A stretch of 64,000 nucleotides of DNA, taken from the NCBI RefSeq assembly GCF_025200715.1, contig NZ_CP104143.1, positions 186,001 to 250,000 of the forward strand, in the 5' to 3' direction. The stretch comes from Rhizobium sullae. GTDB taxonomy: Bacteria; Pseudomonadota; Alphaproteobacteria; Rhizobiales; Rhizobiaceae. Every line of letters starts with the position of its first letter. The first letter of the stretch is position 1. The position numbers and the translations under genes were made by a program. This document shows positions 7,804 to 17,700 of the stretch, piece by piece. The notes under the pieces are model-generated. The model saw only the letters and a program-made list of their open reading frames with translations, had not been told where the DNA came from and did no database searches.

Positions 7804-10020
7804 ATGAGCACCTACAAGAACTTCACCGTCAGAACCGACGCCGACGGCATCGCCCTCGTCACCTGGGATATGCCCGGCAAGTCCATGAACGTCTTCACCG
7901 AAGAGGTGATGGACGAGCTGAACGCCATCGTCGACGCGACCGTGGCCGATACCGCCATCAAGGGCGTCGTCATCACCTCCGGCAAGTCCACCTTCTCCGG
8001 CGGTGCGGACCTTTCGATGATCAAGTCGATGTTTACGCTCTACCAACAGGAAAAGGCAGCAAACCCTGAGACAGCTGCGCAAAAACTCTTCGATCAGGTC
8101 GGCCGCATGACCGGCCTCTTCCGCAAGCTCGAAACCTGCGGCAAGCCATGGGTCTCGGCGATCAACGGCACCTGCATGGGCGGCGCGCTGGAAATGTCGC
8201 TCGCCTGCCATGGTCGCGTCGCGTCCAATGCCAAGTCGGTCAAGATCGCACTCCCCGAGGTCAAGGTCGGCATCTTCCCGGGAGCCGGCGGCACGCAGCG
8301 CGTCGCGCGCCTTGCCGATGCCCAGTCGGCGCTGCAGATGATGACGACCGGTCAGTCGCTCTCGGCCTCCCGCGCCAAGGCGATGAACCTCGTGCATCAG
8401 GTGGTCGAACCGGATCAGCTGATCGCCGCCGCCAAGCAGATGATCAAGGACGGGCTCAAACCCGTGGCCCCCTGGGATGAGAAGGGCTTCAAGGCGCCTG
8501 GCGGGGGCATCTGGACTCCGGCGGCCGCCCAGCTCTGGCCCGCCGCACCCGCGATCCTCCGCCGGGAGACCGCCGGCAATTATCCCGGCGCGCTCGCCAT
8601 TCTCAAATGCGTCTATGAAGGCCTGCAGGTGCCCTTCGATACGGCGCTGAAGATCGAACAGCGCTATTTCACGCAGGTGCTGCAGACTACCGAAGCCTTC
8701 TCGATGATCCGCTCGCTCTTCATCTCTATGCAGGAACTCGGCAAGGGCGCCCGCCGCCCGGCAGGCGTGCCCAAGACCGAGCTGAAGAAAGTCGGCGTCG
8801 TCGGCGCCGGCTTCATGGGCGCCTCGATCGCCTATGTCACGGCCGCAGCGGGCATCGACGTCACCTTGATCGATCGCGATATGGATGCGGCCAACAAGGG
8901 CAAGACGACCGGCGAAGGGCTGGTGAAGGACTCTATCGGTAAGGGACGTCTTACGCAGGAGGAGGGCGCCGCCATCCTCGCCCGCATCACGCCCTCCGTC
9001 GATTACGCCGATCTCAAGGACGCCGATCTCGTCATCGAAGCGGTCTTCGAAGATCGCGAGGTCAAGAAGGACGTTATCGAAGCCGTCGAGGAAGTGCTGC
9101 CCGAAGGCGCGATCTTCGCCTCCAACACCTCGACCCTGCCGATCACCGGCCTGGCAAAGAATTCCAAGCGCCCAGCCGATTTCATCGGCATCCACTTCTT
9201 CTCCCCCGTCGAAAAGATGATGCTGACGGAAGTCATCCTCGGCAAGGAAACCGGCGACAAGGCGCTCGCGGTAGCGCTGGATTACGTCGCCGCCATCAGG
9301 AAGACGCCGATCGTCGTCAACGACACCCGCGGCTTCTTCGTCAATCGCTGCGTGCTGCGCTACATGGCCGAAAGCTACGACATGCTGATCGAAGGCGTGC
9401 CGCCGGCGATGATCGAGAACGCCGCCAAGATGGCCGGCATGCCGGTCGGACCGCTGGCGCTGAACGACGAGGTCGCCATCGACCTGTCGCTGAAGATCCT
9501 CAAGGCAACGGTGGCGGACCTGGGCGACCAAGCCGTCGACCCGCGCCACATGGAGCTCGTCTCCCGCATGGTCGAAAAGGAAGGCCGCTTCGGCCGCAAG
9601 AATTCCAAGGGCTTCTACGATTACCCGCCGAAGCCCGCCAAGAAGTCGCTCTGGCCCGACCTCAAGACCTTCTACCCGCAGAAAAATGCGGACAAGATCG
9701 ACATCAACACCCTGAAGCAGCGCTTCCTGGTCACCATCGCCCTCGAGGCTGCCCGCACCGTGGAAGAAGGCATCGTCACCGACCCGCGCGAAGCTGACGT
9801 CGGCTCCATCCTCGGCTTCGGCTTTGCCCCCTATACCGGCGGCGCGCTGAGCTACATCGACGGCATGGGCACGAAGACCTTCGTGGAGCTCTGCGAAACG
9901 TTAGCTACGGCTTACGGGTTGCATTTCAAGCCGACGGCGCTCTTGAAGGAGATGGCGGTGAAGGGCGAGACATTCTACGGGCGGTTTGACCCCTATGGGA
10001 AGGAGAAAGAGGCGGCTTGA
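7804..10020 (+). CDS. Multifunctional enoyl-CoA hydratase / 3-hydroxyacyl-CoA dehydrogenase (FadB/FadJ-type)
   Basis: A 738-residue fusion performing the two middle steps of beta-oxidation. Residues 1-about 300 form the crotonase part, with the oxyanion-hole segments GGADLSMIKS and NGTCMGGALEMSLACHG and the acidic ALPEVKVGIFPGAGG. Residues about 325-500 form the NAD-binding domain (KVGVVGAGFMGASIAYV), with the active-site segment GIHFFSPVEKMMLTEVI. The C-terminus is the helical 3HCDH domain. AGAGGAAA precedes the ATG at 7804. The last codons form the left arm of the terminator that follows. Confidence 0.95.
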   Translation: MSTYKNFTVRTDADGIALVTWDMPGKSMNVFTEEVMDELNAIVDATVADTAIKGVVITSGKSTFSGGADLSMIKSMFTLYQQEKAANPETAAQKLFDQVGRMTGLFRKLETCGKPWVSAINGTCMGGALEMSLACHGRVASNAKSVKIALPEVKVGIFPGAGGTQRVARLADAQSALQMMTTGQSLSASRAKAMNLVHQVVEPDQLIAAAKQMIKDGLKPVAPWDEKGFKAPGGGIWTPAAAQLWPAAPAILRRETAGNYPGALAILKCVYEGLQVPFDTALKIEQRYFTQVLQTTEAFSMIRSLFISMQELGKGARRPAGVPKTELKKVGVVGAGFMGASIAYVTAAAGIDVTLIDRDMDAANKGKTTGEGLVKDSIGKGRLTQEEGAAILARITPSVDYADLKDADLVIEAVFEDREVKKDVIEAVEEVLPEGAIFASNTSTLPITGLAKNSKRPADFIGIHFFSPVEKMMLTEVILGKETGDKALAVALDYVAAIRKTPIVVNDTRGFFVNRCVLRYMAESYDMLIEGVPPAMIENAAKMAGMPVGPLALNDEVAIDLSLKILKATVADLGDQAVDPRHMELVSRMVEKEGRFGRKNSKGFYDYPPKPAKKSLWPDLKTFYPQKNADKIDINTLKQRFLVTIALEAARTVEEGIVTDPREADVGSILGFGFAPYTGGALSYIDGMGTKTFVELCETLATAYGLHFKPTALLKEMAVKGETFYGRFDPYGKEKEAA

Positions 10021-10031
10021 GCCGCCTCTTT
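10006..10031 (+). terminator. Rho-independent terminator overlapping the fadB-like stop codon
   Basis: Perfect 11-bp arms AAAGAGGCGGC and GCCGCCTCTTT around the loop TTGA, ending in TTT. The stop codon TGA (10018-10020) forms most of the loop, so termination and the end of translation coincide. This closes the beta-oxidation operon. Confidence 0.8.
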
Positions 10032-10294
10032 GAGCCTCCACCTGCATGAGCCCGTGTCATCCAAGTTATGGCAGGCGGTCGCCTTCGTATGATATAGTGA
10101 GAAGCATACGCAGAATTGTATGGCATTCTGGATGGTAAATTCTTCATGCGGGGAACTTGAAGCCAACAAATTTACCGGACTTGGTGTCTGAATAATCAAA
10201 ACCTGCGATTCTGTGAAAATATATAGAGTTTTCTGCCCATACTGCTTGTATTGCTGAAGTCATCATGATTCTCCAGCTGGGAGGGGGAGTGTAA

Positions 10295-10735
10295 ATGGCG
10301 CAATCGATGCATCCGGCCGCGGTTGATCACGTGCCAGGCTTTATTACAGAGCCAGGACAAGCCGATTATCTCTTCAATGGCGTTGCCATTTTTCTGATTG
10401 TTGCCGTTCTCGTGATTGGCAACCTCTACTTCCGGCTCCATGCCGTTCCGGAGCGCATCGCGCATCGCACCAATAAGGTGCAGATGGAGGTTGTGGCGGT
10501 CCTGGTGCTGATCTCGCTCTTCACGCACAACCATCTCTATTGGATTGCCGGCCTCCTGCTGGCCTTTGTGCGCATCCCGGACTTTACGACGCCGCTCTAC
10601 TCGATCGCGCAATCGCTGGCAAAGCTTACCGGCCGTGATCCAGTAACCAGCGGCGATCCCGCATTGATAACCGAAGAGCCGGTGGGGCCGGCCGAGGTGA
10701 AGTCGAAGACCGGTGTGCACGGAGAGGGTGTCTGA
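10295..10735 (+). CDS. Inner-membrane protein, YiaW-like (DUF3302-like)
   Basis: A 146-residue protein with two hydrophobic segments (about residues 28-46 and 65-90) joined by a conserved-looking cytoplasmic stretch HAVPERIAHRTNKVQ. GGGAGGGGG precedes the start. The pattern of membrane helix, P-x-x-I-A basic loop, then SLFTHNHLYW matches my memory of E. coli YiaW (DUF3302). The next gene, four bases on, is HlyD-like as is YiaV, YiaW's partner. The YiaW assignment rests on this shared layout. Function in the cell is unknown; a role in an efflux-like assembly is inferred. Confidence 0.7.
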   Translation: MAQSMHPAAVDHVPGFITEPGQADYLFNGVAIFLIVAVLVIGNLYFRLHAVPERIAHRTNKVQMEVVAVLVLISLFTHNHLYWIAGLLLAFVRIPDFTTPLYSIAQSLAKLTGRDPVTSGDPALITEEPVGPAEVKSKTGVHGEGV

Positions 10736-10738
10736 TAC

Positions 10739-11965
10739 ATGTTCGAGTTGCTGCTCTGCTCTATGCTCACCGTCTTCCCGGATTATCTTTATCGGCGTTA
10801 TGTTCAGGGAAAGCGGATCGGTCGCGAGATCACGCTTTACAGCGTGTGGTACGAACTGCGCTGGGGTATTTCCGCCTGCCTGATCCTCACCATTTCGCTG
10901 ATCACCATGATCTTCTATTTCCATCCCACGACCAAGAATGTCACAGCTGTATTCCGCACGGTGACGATCCTGCCGGAAGCAGCCGGACGCGTCGTGGACG
11001 TCTATGTCGGGGTGAACGAGAAGGTGGCCGCCGGCGCACCGCTGTTCCGCCTGGACGACTCGCTGCAGAAAGCAGCGCTAGAGACGGCACGTCGAAAGAT
11101 CGCGGAAGTCGAAGCGGAAACCACGGTGGCTCAAACCGAACTGGCCGCTGCAGACGGCCAGATCCAGGAGGCCGAGGGCGCCCTTCAGGTTGCAGTGGAC
11201 GAATACGAGATGAAGTCCCAGCTGTTGAGGAACGATGCCGTCGCCCGAAGAGAGGTCGTCCGTCTGGAAAACACCGTCGAAAGCCGCAAGGGTGCGGTGA
11301 GTGCTGTGCTTGCCAACAAGCAGACTCTCGAAGCCAAGATCAATGTCCTGTTGCCGGCGCAAAAGGCAAGCGCCGAAGCTGCGCAGGCGCAGGCTCAGGT
11401 GGAACTGGACAAGACGCTCGTTCGGGCCGGCGTTGCGGGAACCGTCCAGCAGTTCGCGCTGCGTCGGGGCGATGTCCTCAATATGATGCTGCGTCCGGCC
11501 GGCATTCTCGTTCCTGCGGAAGCAGGGCGAGGCACACTGATCGCCGGTTTCGGCCAGATCGAAGCGCAGGTGATAAAGCGGGGAATGATCGCCGAAGCGA
11601 CCTGTATTGGAAAGCCGTTTACCATCATTCCACTGGTCGTGACTGACGTTCAGGATGTGATCGCGGCTGGACAGTTACGTCCGACGGATCAACTTATCGA
11701 TGTCCAGCAAATGGCGCGTCCGGGAACCCTGACCGTCTTCCTGCAGCCGCTCTTTCCTGGAGAACTTGATGACATTCCACCGGGAAGCAGTTGCATCGCC
11801 AACGCCTACACGAGCAATCACGAGGCGCTCGCCGACGAGAATATCGGTACGATGCGATGGCTGTTCCTGCACGTGGTGGACGCCGTCGGGCTCGTGCACG
11901 CCATGATCTTGCGGATGCAGGCGATGCTCCTCCCCGTCCAGACCCTCGTGTTATCAGGCCACTGA
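10739..11965 (+). CDS. HlyD-family membrane fusion protein, YiaV-like
   Basis: A 408-residue periplasmic adaptor. A single N-terminal membrane anchor (about residues 40-62) is followed by the lipoyl/barrel start VTILPEAAGRVVDVYVGVNEKV and a coiled-coil hairpin (about 105-215, rich in A, E, Q, K). The return strand is DKTLVRAGVAGTVQQFALRRGD and a beta-barrel domain follows. This is the classic layout of MFP subunits of tripartite pumps. No ABC, RND or MFS pump gene adjoins it; the only partner is the small two-helix protein four bases upstream, as in E. coli yiaVW. It may serve envelope maintenance or an unlinked pump. Confidence 0.87.
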   Translation: MFELLLCSMLTVFPDYLYRRYVQGKRIGREITLYSVWYELRWGISACLILTISLITMIFYFHPTTKNVTAVFRTVTILPEAAGRVVDVYVGVNEKVAAGAPLFRLDDSLQKAALETARRKIAEVEAETTVAQTELAAADGQIQEAEGALQVAVDEYEMKSQLLRNDAVARREVVRLENTVESRKGAVSAVLANKQTLEAKINVLLPAQKASAEAAQAQAQVELDKTLVRAGVAGTVQQFALRRGDVLNMMLRPAGILVPAEAGRGTLIAGFGQIEAQVIKRGMIAEATCIGKPFTIIPLVVTDVQDVIAAGQLRPTDQLIDVQQMARPGTLTVFLQPLFPGELDDIPPGSSCIANAYTSNHEALADENIGTMRWLFLHVVDAVGLVHAMILRMQAMLLPVQTLVLSGH

Positions 11966-12076
11966 AGGGCTGCCGAAGTCTCGGGAGAAGTGAAATGACC
12001 GCTTCGCCCGCAGCCGCAAGCGAGGCTTGATGGTTCGCATTTCTGTGCTGCCCGCACCACCTTCGGGAGACCTTCC

Positions 12077-12454
12077 ATGGCCACCATCGCTGAGATCGTT
12101 TTCGAATCCGAAACCCCCTCGCGCCTTGCCGCCTTCTGGGCGGCCCTCCTCGATGGCTATCAAATCCGCCCCTATGACGAGGCCGAAATCAGCCGGCTGG
12201 CGAAGCTTGGCTTTACGCCGGAGACGGACCCGACGGTGATGGTGGATGGCCCTGGCCCGTCGCTCTGCTTCCAGCGCGTCCCGCTGCGCGACTACAGCAA
12301 CAACCGCGTCCATCTCGATATCGCCGTCGATGATGTTCCGACCGCGATCGAACGCATCACCGTGCTTGGCGGTAGCGTCCAGCGAAGGGAAGCAGGCTAT
12401 ACCGTCATGAAGGACCCGGAAGGCAACCAGTTCTGCATCGTGCCTCGGCGATAG
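12077..12454 (+). CDS. VOC family glyoxalase-like protein, 125 aa
   Basis: A single-module VOC protein of the Glyoxalase_6-like kind. It has the beta-alpha-beta start IAEIVFESETPSRLAAFWAALL, a central LCFQRVP, then NRVHLDIAVDD and the C-terminal MKDPEGNQFCIV, where metal-binding residues (His and Glu) would lie. It probably works as a homodimer. GGAGA sits about ten bases upstream of the start. It stands alone behind the HlyD-like gene after about 110 bases. The substrate is not predictable. Confidence 0.85.
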   Translation: MATIAEIVFESETPSRLAAFWAALLDGYQIRPYDEAEISRLAKLGFTPETDPTVMVDGPGPSLCFQRVPLRDYSNNRVHLDIAVDDVPTAIERITVLGGSVQRREAGYTVMKDPEGNQFCIVPRR

Positions 12455-12598
12455 GCCTTCGGTCTGGCACCGTCGCAGTCCCCTTGCTCTGTCATCCTCG
12501 GGCAGGTTTTCGGGATAAGCGCCACACCGGTGAGGGAGGCGTTTATACAGCTCTAAAGACGAAAGCTGCTGTCACGGAGACGAAGAGTCCGGGGAAAG

Positions 12599-12778
12599 CT
12601 AGGCGTCTACTCGGCGCAGCTTCTCGATGAGGAGTTCACCCGTTGCTACGATGTGATCTTTCAGGAGCCGGCAAGCCGGTTTTGCCTTGCGGCTTCGGCA
12701 TAACTCGAGAATTTGGTGATGCTCTTCCTGGGACTTTGCGCGATGCGCGATGCGGAGAATGAGGAAAACGGCGCATGA
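12599..12778 (-). pseudogene. Remnant of a GntR-family (FCD domain) regulator, C-terminus only
   Basis: Reading the minus strand, about 59 codons ending at TAG (12599-12601) translate to a sequence containing FLILRIAHRAKSQEEHHQIL, then LELCRSRKAKPACRLLKDHI. This matches the last two helices of FCD domains, where EH..IL..C..R.A..A..LL..HI is the usual pattern and one metal-ligand His lies. There is no start, no DNA-binding domain and no room for one, since the fragment abuts the stop of the MFS gene. It is best explained as the tail of a deleted regulator gene. Confidence 0.6.
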
Positions 12779-12788
12779 AGCGCAGGGC

Positions 12789-13991
12789 TCAGACGACGGC
12801 AGTCTTTGCCCGTTCGGCGCGCACGGCCATCAGCCCAGCGAGGCTGACCAGAATGATCGCCGTCGCATAGATATCGGTCGTCGGCGCGTAACCGAGCGAT
12901 TTTGCCAGGAAGCCGGCGAGAATTGCGGGCAGGCTGAAGGCGAGGTAGCTCTGGATGTAGAAGGCCGAAAGCAGTCCGGCGCGCTCGTCGGGCTTGGCAA
13001 GCGGCAGGATGGTTCCGACCGAGCCAAGGAAGTTCGTGCCGAAGCCCATGCCGGTGAAAAGCGTGCCGAGGATCAGCACCGGCACGTTCGTCAGATGCAC
13101 GCCGGCGACGACTGTCAGAATGCCAAGCGTTGTCGCCGAAACGCCGAAGGTGAGGTTCGCCCGCGGGCTTTTGGCCCGGCGCAGGAAGACGGCGGCCGCC
13201 CCCGAAAGCATCAATGCCGTCACCACCGCTCCGCCCGTCAGCGGCGCCCGGCTGCCGGTCGTCGAGACCACGAGGGAAGGCACAAGCGAGAGGTAGAAAC
13301 CGCCGAGCGTCCAGTTGGCGATATTGATCGGCGTAACGAGTGCCAGTGGCCGCTTCGCCTGCGCCGGGATCGCGATACGGGGTTTCAGCGAGCCGATGAC
13401 GCCCGGCCGCGTGCCGCCGGTTTCCGCCGTCAGCCAGATTGCCAGCGCCTGGACCACGAAGGCGGCAAGCAGCAGGCCGTAGACGAAATGCAGCGGGAAG
13501 GGGCCGTACTGGATGAGCGCGCTGGTGCCGACCGCGCCGACCGCCATGCCGGAAAGTGGCGCGATCGAATTGACGAGCTGGCCTTTTACCCGGTCGACGT
13601 CGACAAGTGCCGCCCCGATCGAGGCGCCCGCAATGCCGGTCGCAAGCCCCTGCACGATCCGCGCCGCGATCAGCCAGCCCGGTCCGCTTGCTACCGTAAA
13701 CAGTGCCATTGCCGCGATCTCCATGGTGAGCGCGCCGAAGATCACCGGCTTGCGGCCGAGATGATCGGAGATCGACCCGGCAATCAGCAGCGCCGCCAGA
13801 AGCGCGAAGGCATAGACCGCGAAGATCACCGTGATCAGCACCGGCGAAACCGCAAAGCTCTCCTCGTAGATCCGGTAAAGCGGCGTCGGTGCTGCCGACG
13901 CGCCGAAGAAGGTGGCGAGCGTCACGGCATGGAAGGCGATCGGGTTTTTCGGGGAAGCGGCAGTCTCTCTGGATTTGCTGACCGAGAACAT
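12789..13991 (-). CDS. MFS transporter
   Basis: A 400-residue major facilitator protein with about twelve hydrophobic segments and the loop 2-3 signature GSISDHLGRKPV (about residues 74-85). The motif ARIVQGLATGIAGASIGA in the fourth/fifth helix region resembles motif C of antiporters, which points to drug or metabolite efflux. The gene is divergent from a TetR-type regulator 136 bases away. This is the usual arrangement for a repressor-controlled efflux pump. Confidence 0.9.
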   Translation of the reverse strand: MFSVSKSRETAASPKNPIAFHAVTLATFFGASAAPTPLYRIYEESFAVSPVLITVIFAVYAFALLAALLIAGSISDHLGRKPVIFGALTMEIAAMALFTVASGPGWLIAARIVQGLATGIAGASIGAALVDVDRVKGQLVNSIAPLSGMAVGAVGTSALIQYGPFPLHFVYGLLLAAFVVQALAIWLTAETGGTRPGVIGSLKPRIAIPAQAKRPLALVTPINIANWTLGGFYLSLVPSLVVSTTGSRAPLTGGAVVTALMLSGAAAVFLRRAKSPRANLTFGVSATTLGILTVVAGVHLTNVPVLILGTLFTGMGFGTNFLGSVGTILPLAKPDERAGLLSAFYIQSYLAFSLPAILAGFLAKSLGYAPTTDIYATAIILVSLAGLMAVRAERAKTAVV

Positions 13992-14046
13992 CTATATACC
14001 CCTTAAAGCTAAATCGTTGCGTTTGCCTGATGTAGGGGATGCCGCG

Positions 14047-14070
14047 TTAAAAGCAAATTATTTGCGTTAA
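14047..14070. promoter_or_regulatory. Candidate TetR operator between MFS and tetR genes
   Basis: The core GCAAAT-T-ATTTGC (14053-14065) is a perfect dyad, flanked on both sides by TTAA (14047-14050 and 14067-14070). It lies in the 136-base region shared by the MFS transporter and the divergent TetR gene. Position and symmetry suggest that the regulator binds here. Confidence 0.5.
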
Positions 14071-14127
14071 TGGTACTATCAAAGTTTTTGAACCATAAGC
14101 GCCGGGTGGAAAAGGTGGGTTGAAGGC

Positions 14128-14715
14128 ATGGCAGGAAAGGAAGGCCCGCGTCCGGGAGGCAGGAGCGCAAGGGTCCAGGCGTCGGTCCATAAAGCCGTGC
14201 GGTCACTGCTTTCGAAGATGGATCGTGCGGAGGTCACCGTCCCGCTGATCGCTGCGGAAGCCGGCGTGACGCCCTCCACGATTTATCGCCGCTGGGGCGA
14301 CCTGCAGGAATTGCTGGCCGACGTTGCCGTTGAGCGCTTGCGTCCGGATATGGAGCCGATCGACACCGGCAGCGCGCAGCAGGACTTGCAGACCTGGGCG
14401 GAGCAATATTCCGAGGAAATGTCGTCAGGCCCGGGCCGTGAGATGATCCGCGACGTGCTCGCTGCACAGGGCGGCACCGGCGCTTACCAGTGCTGCGGCT
14501 ATACGATGCAGCAGATCAAAATGATCGCCGCGCGCGCCGCGTCTCGCGGCGAGAGTTTTCCGGAGGTCGACGCCGTCATGGACCGTGTCGTTTCGCCGAT
14601 CATGTATCGAATTCTCTTCGGCAACGCGCCCTCGGTCGACCGCGTCCGCGACTTGGTGAACGGCGTCATGGAGATCACTCCGCCGCGGCACGCTTCAGCC
14701 CGGAAATCTGCGTGA
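14128..14715 (+). CDS. TetR/AcrR family regulator
   Basis: A 195-residue repressor. The N-terminal helix-turn-helix is VTVPLIAAEAGVTPSTIYRRWGDLQELL (about residues 36-63 in two parts); the C-terminal ligand domain contains the Cys pair QCCGYT near 130. Such proteins typically repress an adjacent transporter until a ligand binds, and here the MFS gene is divergent. The last 41 bases overlap the end of the convergent histidine kinase gene, so the C-terminal residues PRHASARKSA are encoded opposite the kinase tail. Confidence 0.9.
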   Translation: MAGKEGPRPGGRSARVQASVHKAVRSLLSKMDRAEVTVPLIAAEAGVTPSTIYRRWGDLQELLADVAVERLRPDMEPIDTGSAQQDLQTWAEQYSEEMSSGPGREMIRDVLAAQGGTGAYQCCGYTMQQIKMIAARAASRGESFPEVDAVMDRVVSPIMYRILFGNAPSVDRVRDLVNGVMEITPPRHASARKSA

Positions 14716-17700
14716 TGAAGGCGCGAAGCGCCGCCGGGCGCACCGGCTTGTGCTGGATGGCGATGCCATGGCGCTCCGCCTCCACCCTGACCTCCGGTGT
14801 CCGGTCGGCGGTCACCAGCAGCGCCGGAAGATCGGTCTCGAAGCGCTCCCGCAAATTCAGGATCGCGGAAATCCCAGTTCCGTCGCCGAGATGATAGTCC
14901 GCGATGATGAGATCGGGCGCGGGTTGACGCGTGCCGAAGGTCGAGGCCGCGGCAAGGGAGTGGATGGCCTCCACCTCGCAGCCCCAGCCGGAAATCAGGA
15001 GACGCATGCCTTCGAGGATCTTCGCTTCGTTGTCGATGCAGAGGATCCTGAGACCTTTGAGGGGCTGCGGAACACGATCGGCCGGCGCGTGGGAAGGAGA
15101 GGTCTCGCTCACTTTCGAAACATCGAGCGGCACGACGATGCGGAAATCGGTGCCCTTGCCATGCGTCGAATGCAACTCGACCGGATGGTTGAGGACGCGG
15201 GCGATGCGGTCGACGATCGAAAGGCCGAGCCCGAGGCCGGAGGCCGTCTTCGCGCCTTCCTCGAGCCGCGCGAATTCCTTGAACACGGTGCGGAATTTCG
15301 AAGGCGGAATGCCGATGCCCGAATCCATCACCTGGATCACCACCTGGTTGCCCCGCCGCCGGGCTCCGACGAGGACCTTGCCGGTCAACGTATATTTGAT
15401 GGCGTTGGAAACGAGGTTCTGCACGAGGCGCCGCAGCAGATTGGGGTCGGAGCGGACCTTTAGCGATGTCGGCATGATGACAAGTTTCAGTTTCTTCGCC
15501 CGGGCAACCGGCGCGAAATCGGTCTCGATGCGTGCGAGCAGGCCGGCAAGCGGCACGGATGTCAGTCGCGGCCGCATGGCGCCGGTGTCGAGCCTCGAGA
15601 TATCGAGAACGGCACCCAGGATGGTCTCGACTGATTCCAGCGCGGAATCGATATTGCGCACGATCGGACCGTTTTCGGACTGCGCGATACGCTCGACGAG
15701 GGCGGAGGAATAGAGCCGCGCCGCATTCAGCGGCTGCAAGATATCGTGGCCGGCAGCGGCAAAGAAACGGGTCTTGCCGATGTTCGCCTCGTCGGCGGCC
15801 GCCCTCGCCTCGCCAAGTTCGCGGTTGACGCGCGTCAGTTCCGCCGTTCGCTCGGCGACGCGCTGCTCTAGCGTTTCGTTCGCCTGCTTCAGCGCCTGGT
15901 CGGCCGCCACGCGCTGGGTAATGTCGGTAAAGGTTGCAACGATGCCCTTGTCCGGCATGGCGTTGGACCGCACTTCGATAATCCGCTCGCCGCCGCCGAG
16001 AACGAGGGAGAAGGGTTTGTCGAGCGTCAGAAAATGCCGGACGGTTTGGCTGAGTTGGGCAGCCGGGATGTCGCCGCGCTGGCTCAAGATTGCCACGATC
16101 TCCGAAAGCGGAAAGCCGACACGGCCGACATCTTCCGGCAGGTCGAGAAGCTGGCGGAAGCGACGGTTCCAGATCGTCAGCTGATTGGAGCTGTCGAAGA
16201 CGGCAATGCCCTGGTCCATCTGCGAAAGCGCCGTCTGCAGCATGTCCTGATTATATTGCAGCGCCTCGCTTGCCTGGTCGAGCAGCCAAGCCGTATCGGC
16301 GGACGCGTCCTCCGTCTTCTGCAGGATCAGCGAAAGTACCAGCCTCGCGGAGGAGGAGCCGATGGCGCTGCCGAGCAATTGTTCGGTGAAATGGATAAGC
16401 GCCATGTCGGCCGGCTGGTCGTCCTCCAGCCTGCGGCCGGAATTCTGTTCGTATGTCGCAAGCGACCGCTGCATGCGCTCTTCGCCGAGGTAGCGCGAGA
16501 TTGCCGTTTTCAGATCGCCGACGCTGATGCGGGTCTTCCATCCGCGGGTCGCAAATTGCGAGCGCGACTGCCGCTTCACGAAGATGCCGGCCTGGATGCG
16601 CTCCAGTGGACGAGCGTTGCGCGTCATCGAGCCGATGATGAAGAAGCCGGTATTGATGAGCAGGCTCATCGCCGTGGCGTTGACCAGCGGATCGGCGTTC
16701 ACCGATGCAAAGAGCGCCGTGCCCGGGAAGATGAAGCTGAGGAAGGCGGAGGCGACATAGGAATAATCCGGCCCGCCGAGCGAAGGCAGGAAAAGCAGGT
16801 AGAACCAGACAACGAAGCCGGACGTCAGGCCGAGGATGGCGCCGCGCGCGTTCGCCCGCCGCCAGATAAGGCCGCCGAAAAGCGCAGGCGCGATCTGGGC
16901 GATCGCGGCGAAGGACAGAAGACCGATCGAGGCGAGGCCCGCCGTGCTGTCAGTCGATCGGTAATAGGCGTACCCGAGCAGAAGCACAGCGAAGATCGCG
17001 CTGCGGCGGATGTTGAGGAGGCTCTTCGCAAAATTGTCGCGCTGGCCGGCACGTCCGGCGAGCTTCCGGCGCAGGAAGATCGGCATGATAATGTCGTTTG
17101 ACACCATGATCGAAAGCGCGACGGAATCGACGATGACCATTGCTGTCGCTGCCGAAAAACCGCCAATGAAGGTAATCAGCGAGACCAGCCACATCTGGCC
17201 GGCAATGGGCAGCGACAGTACGTAAAAATCGGCGTTGCCCGCGCCGCCAAAGATCAGCAGGCCGCCGATTGCCACCGGAAGTACGAAGAGATTGATGGCG
17301 ACGAGATAGATCGGAAAGAGATAGCCCGCGAGCCGCAGCTGCTTCGCCGAGCGGTTTTCAACGACGGTGACGTGAAACTGGCGCGGCAACAAGATGATCG
17401 CAAAGGCCGACAGCACGATCAGCGTGATCCAGCGGCTGACCGGCGTCCGGAAGTCAAGGGTTGCGTTGACCAACTCGTTGTCCACGCTTTTCCGCCAAAG
17501 ATCGGCAGGCCCGTCGAACAGGAACCAGACGACGCAGATACCGGCGGTTAGGAAGGCGACGAGCTTGACGAGCGATTCCATCGAAACGGCGAGGATCAGG
17601 CCGTCCTGGTGCTCGGTCGCATCGGTATGCCGCGTGCCGAACATGACGGCGAAACAGGCAAGCACCAAGGTCGCGATCAGCGGCAGGTCGAGGAAGTAGA

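Noticed and set aside
7783-9549. 588-codon minus-strand frame opposite the FadB-like gene
   Set aside because: Same antisense shadow effect; the plus-strand frame has clear enzyme motifs throughout.
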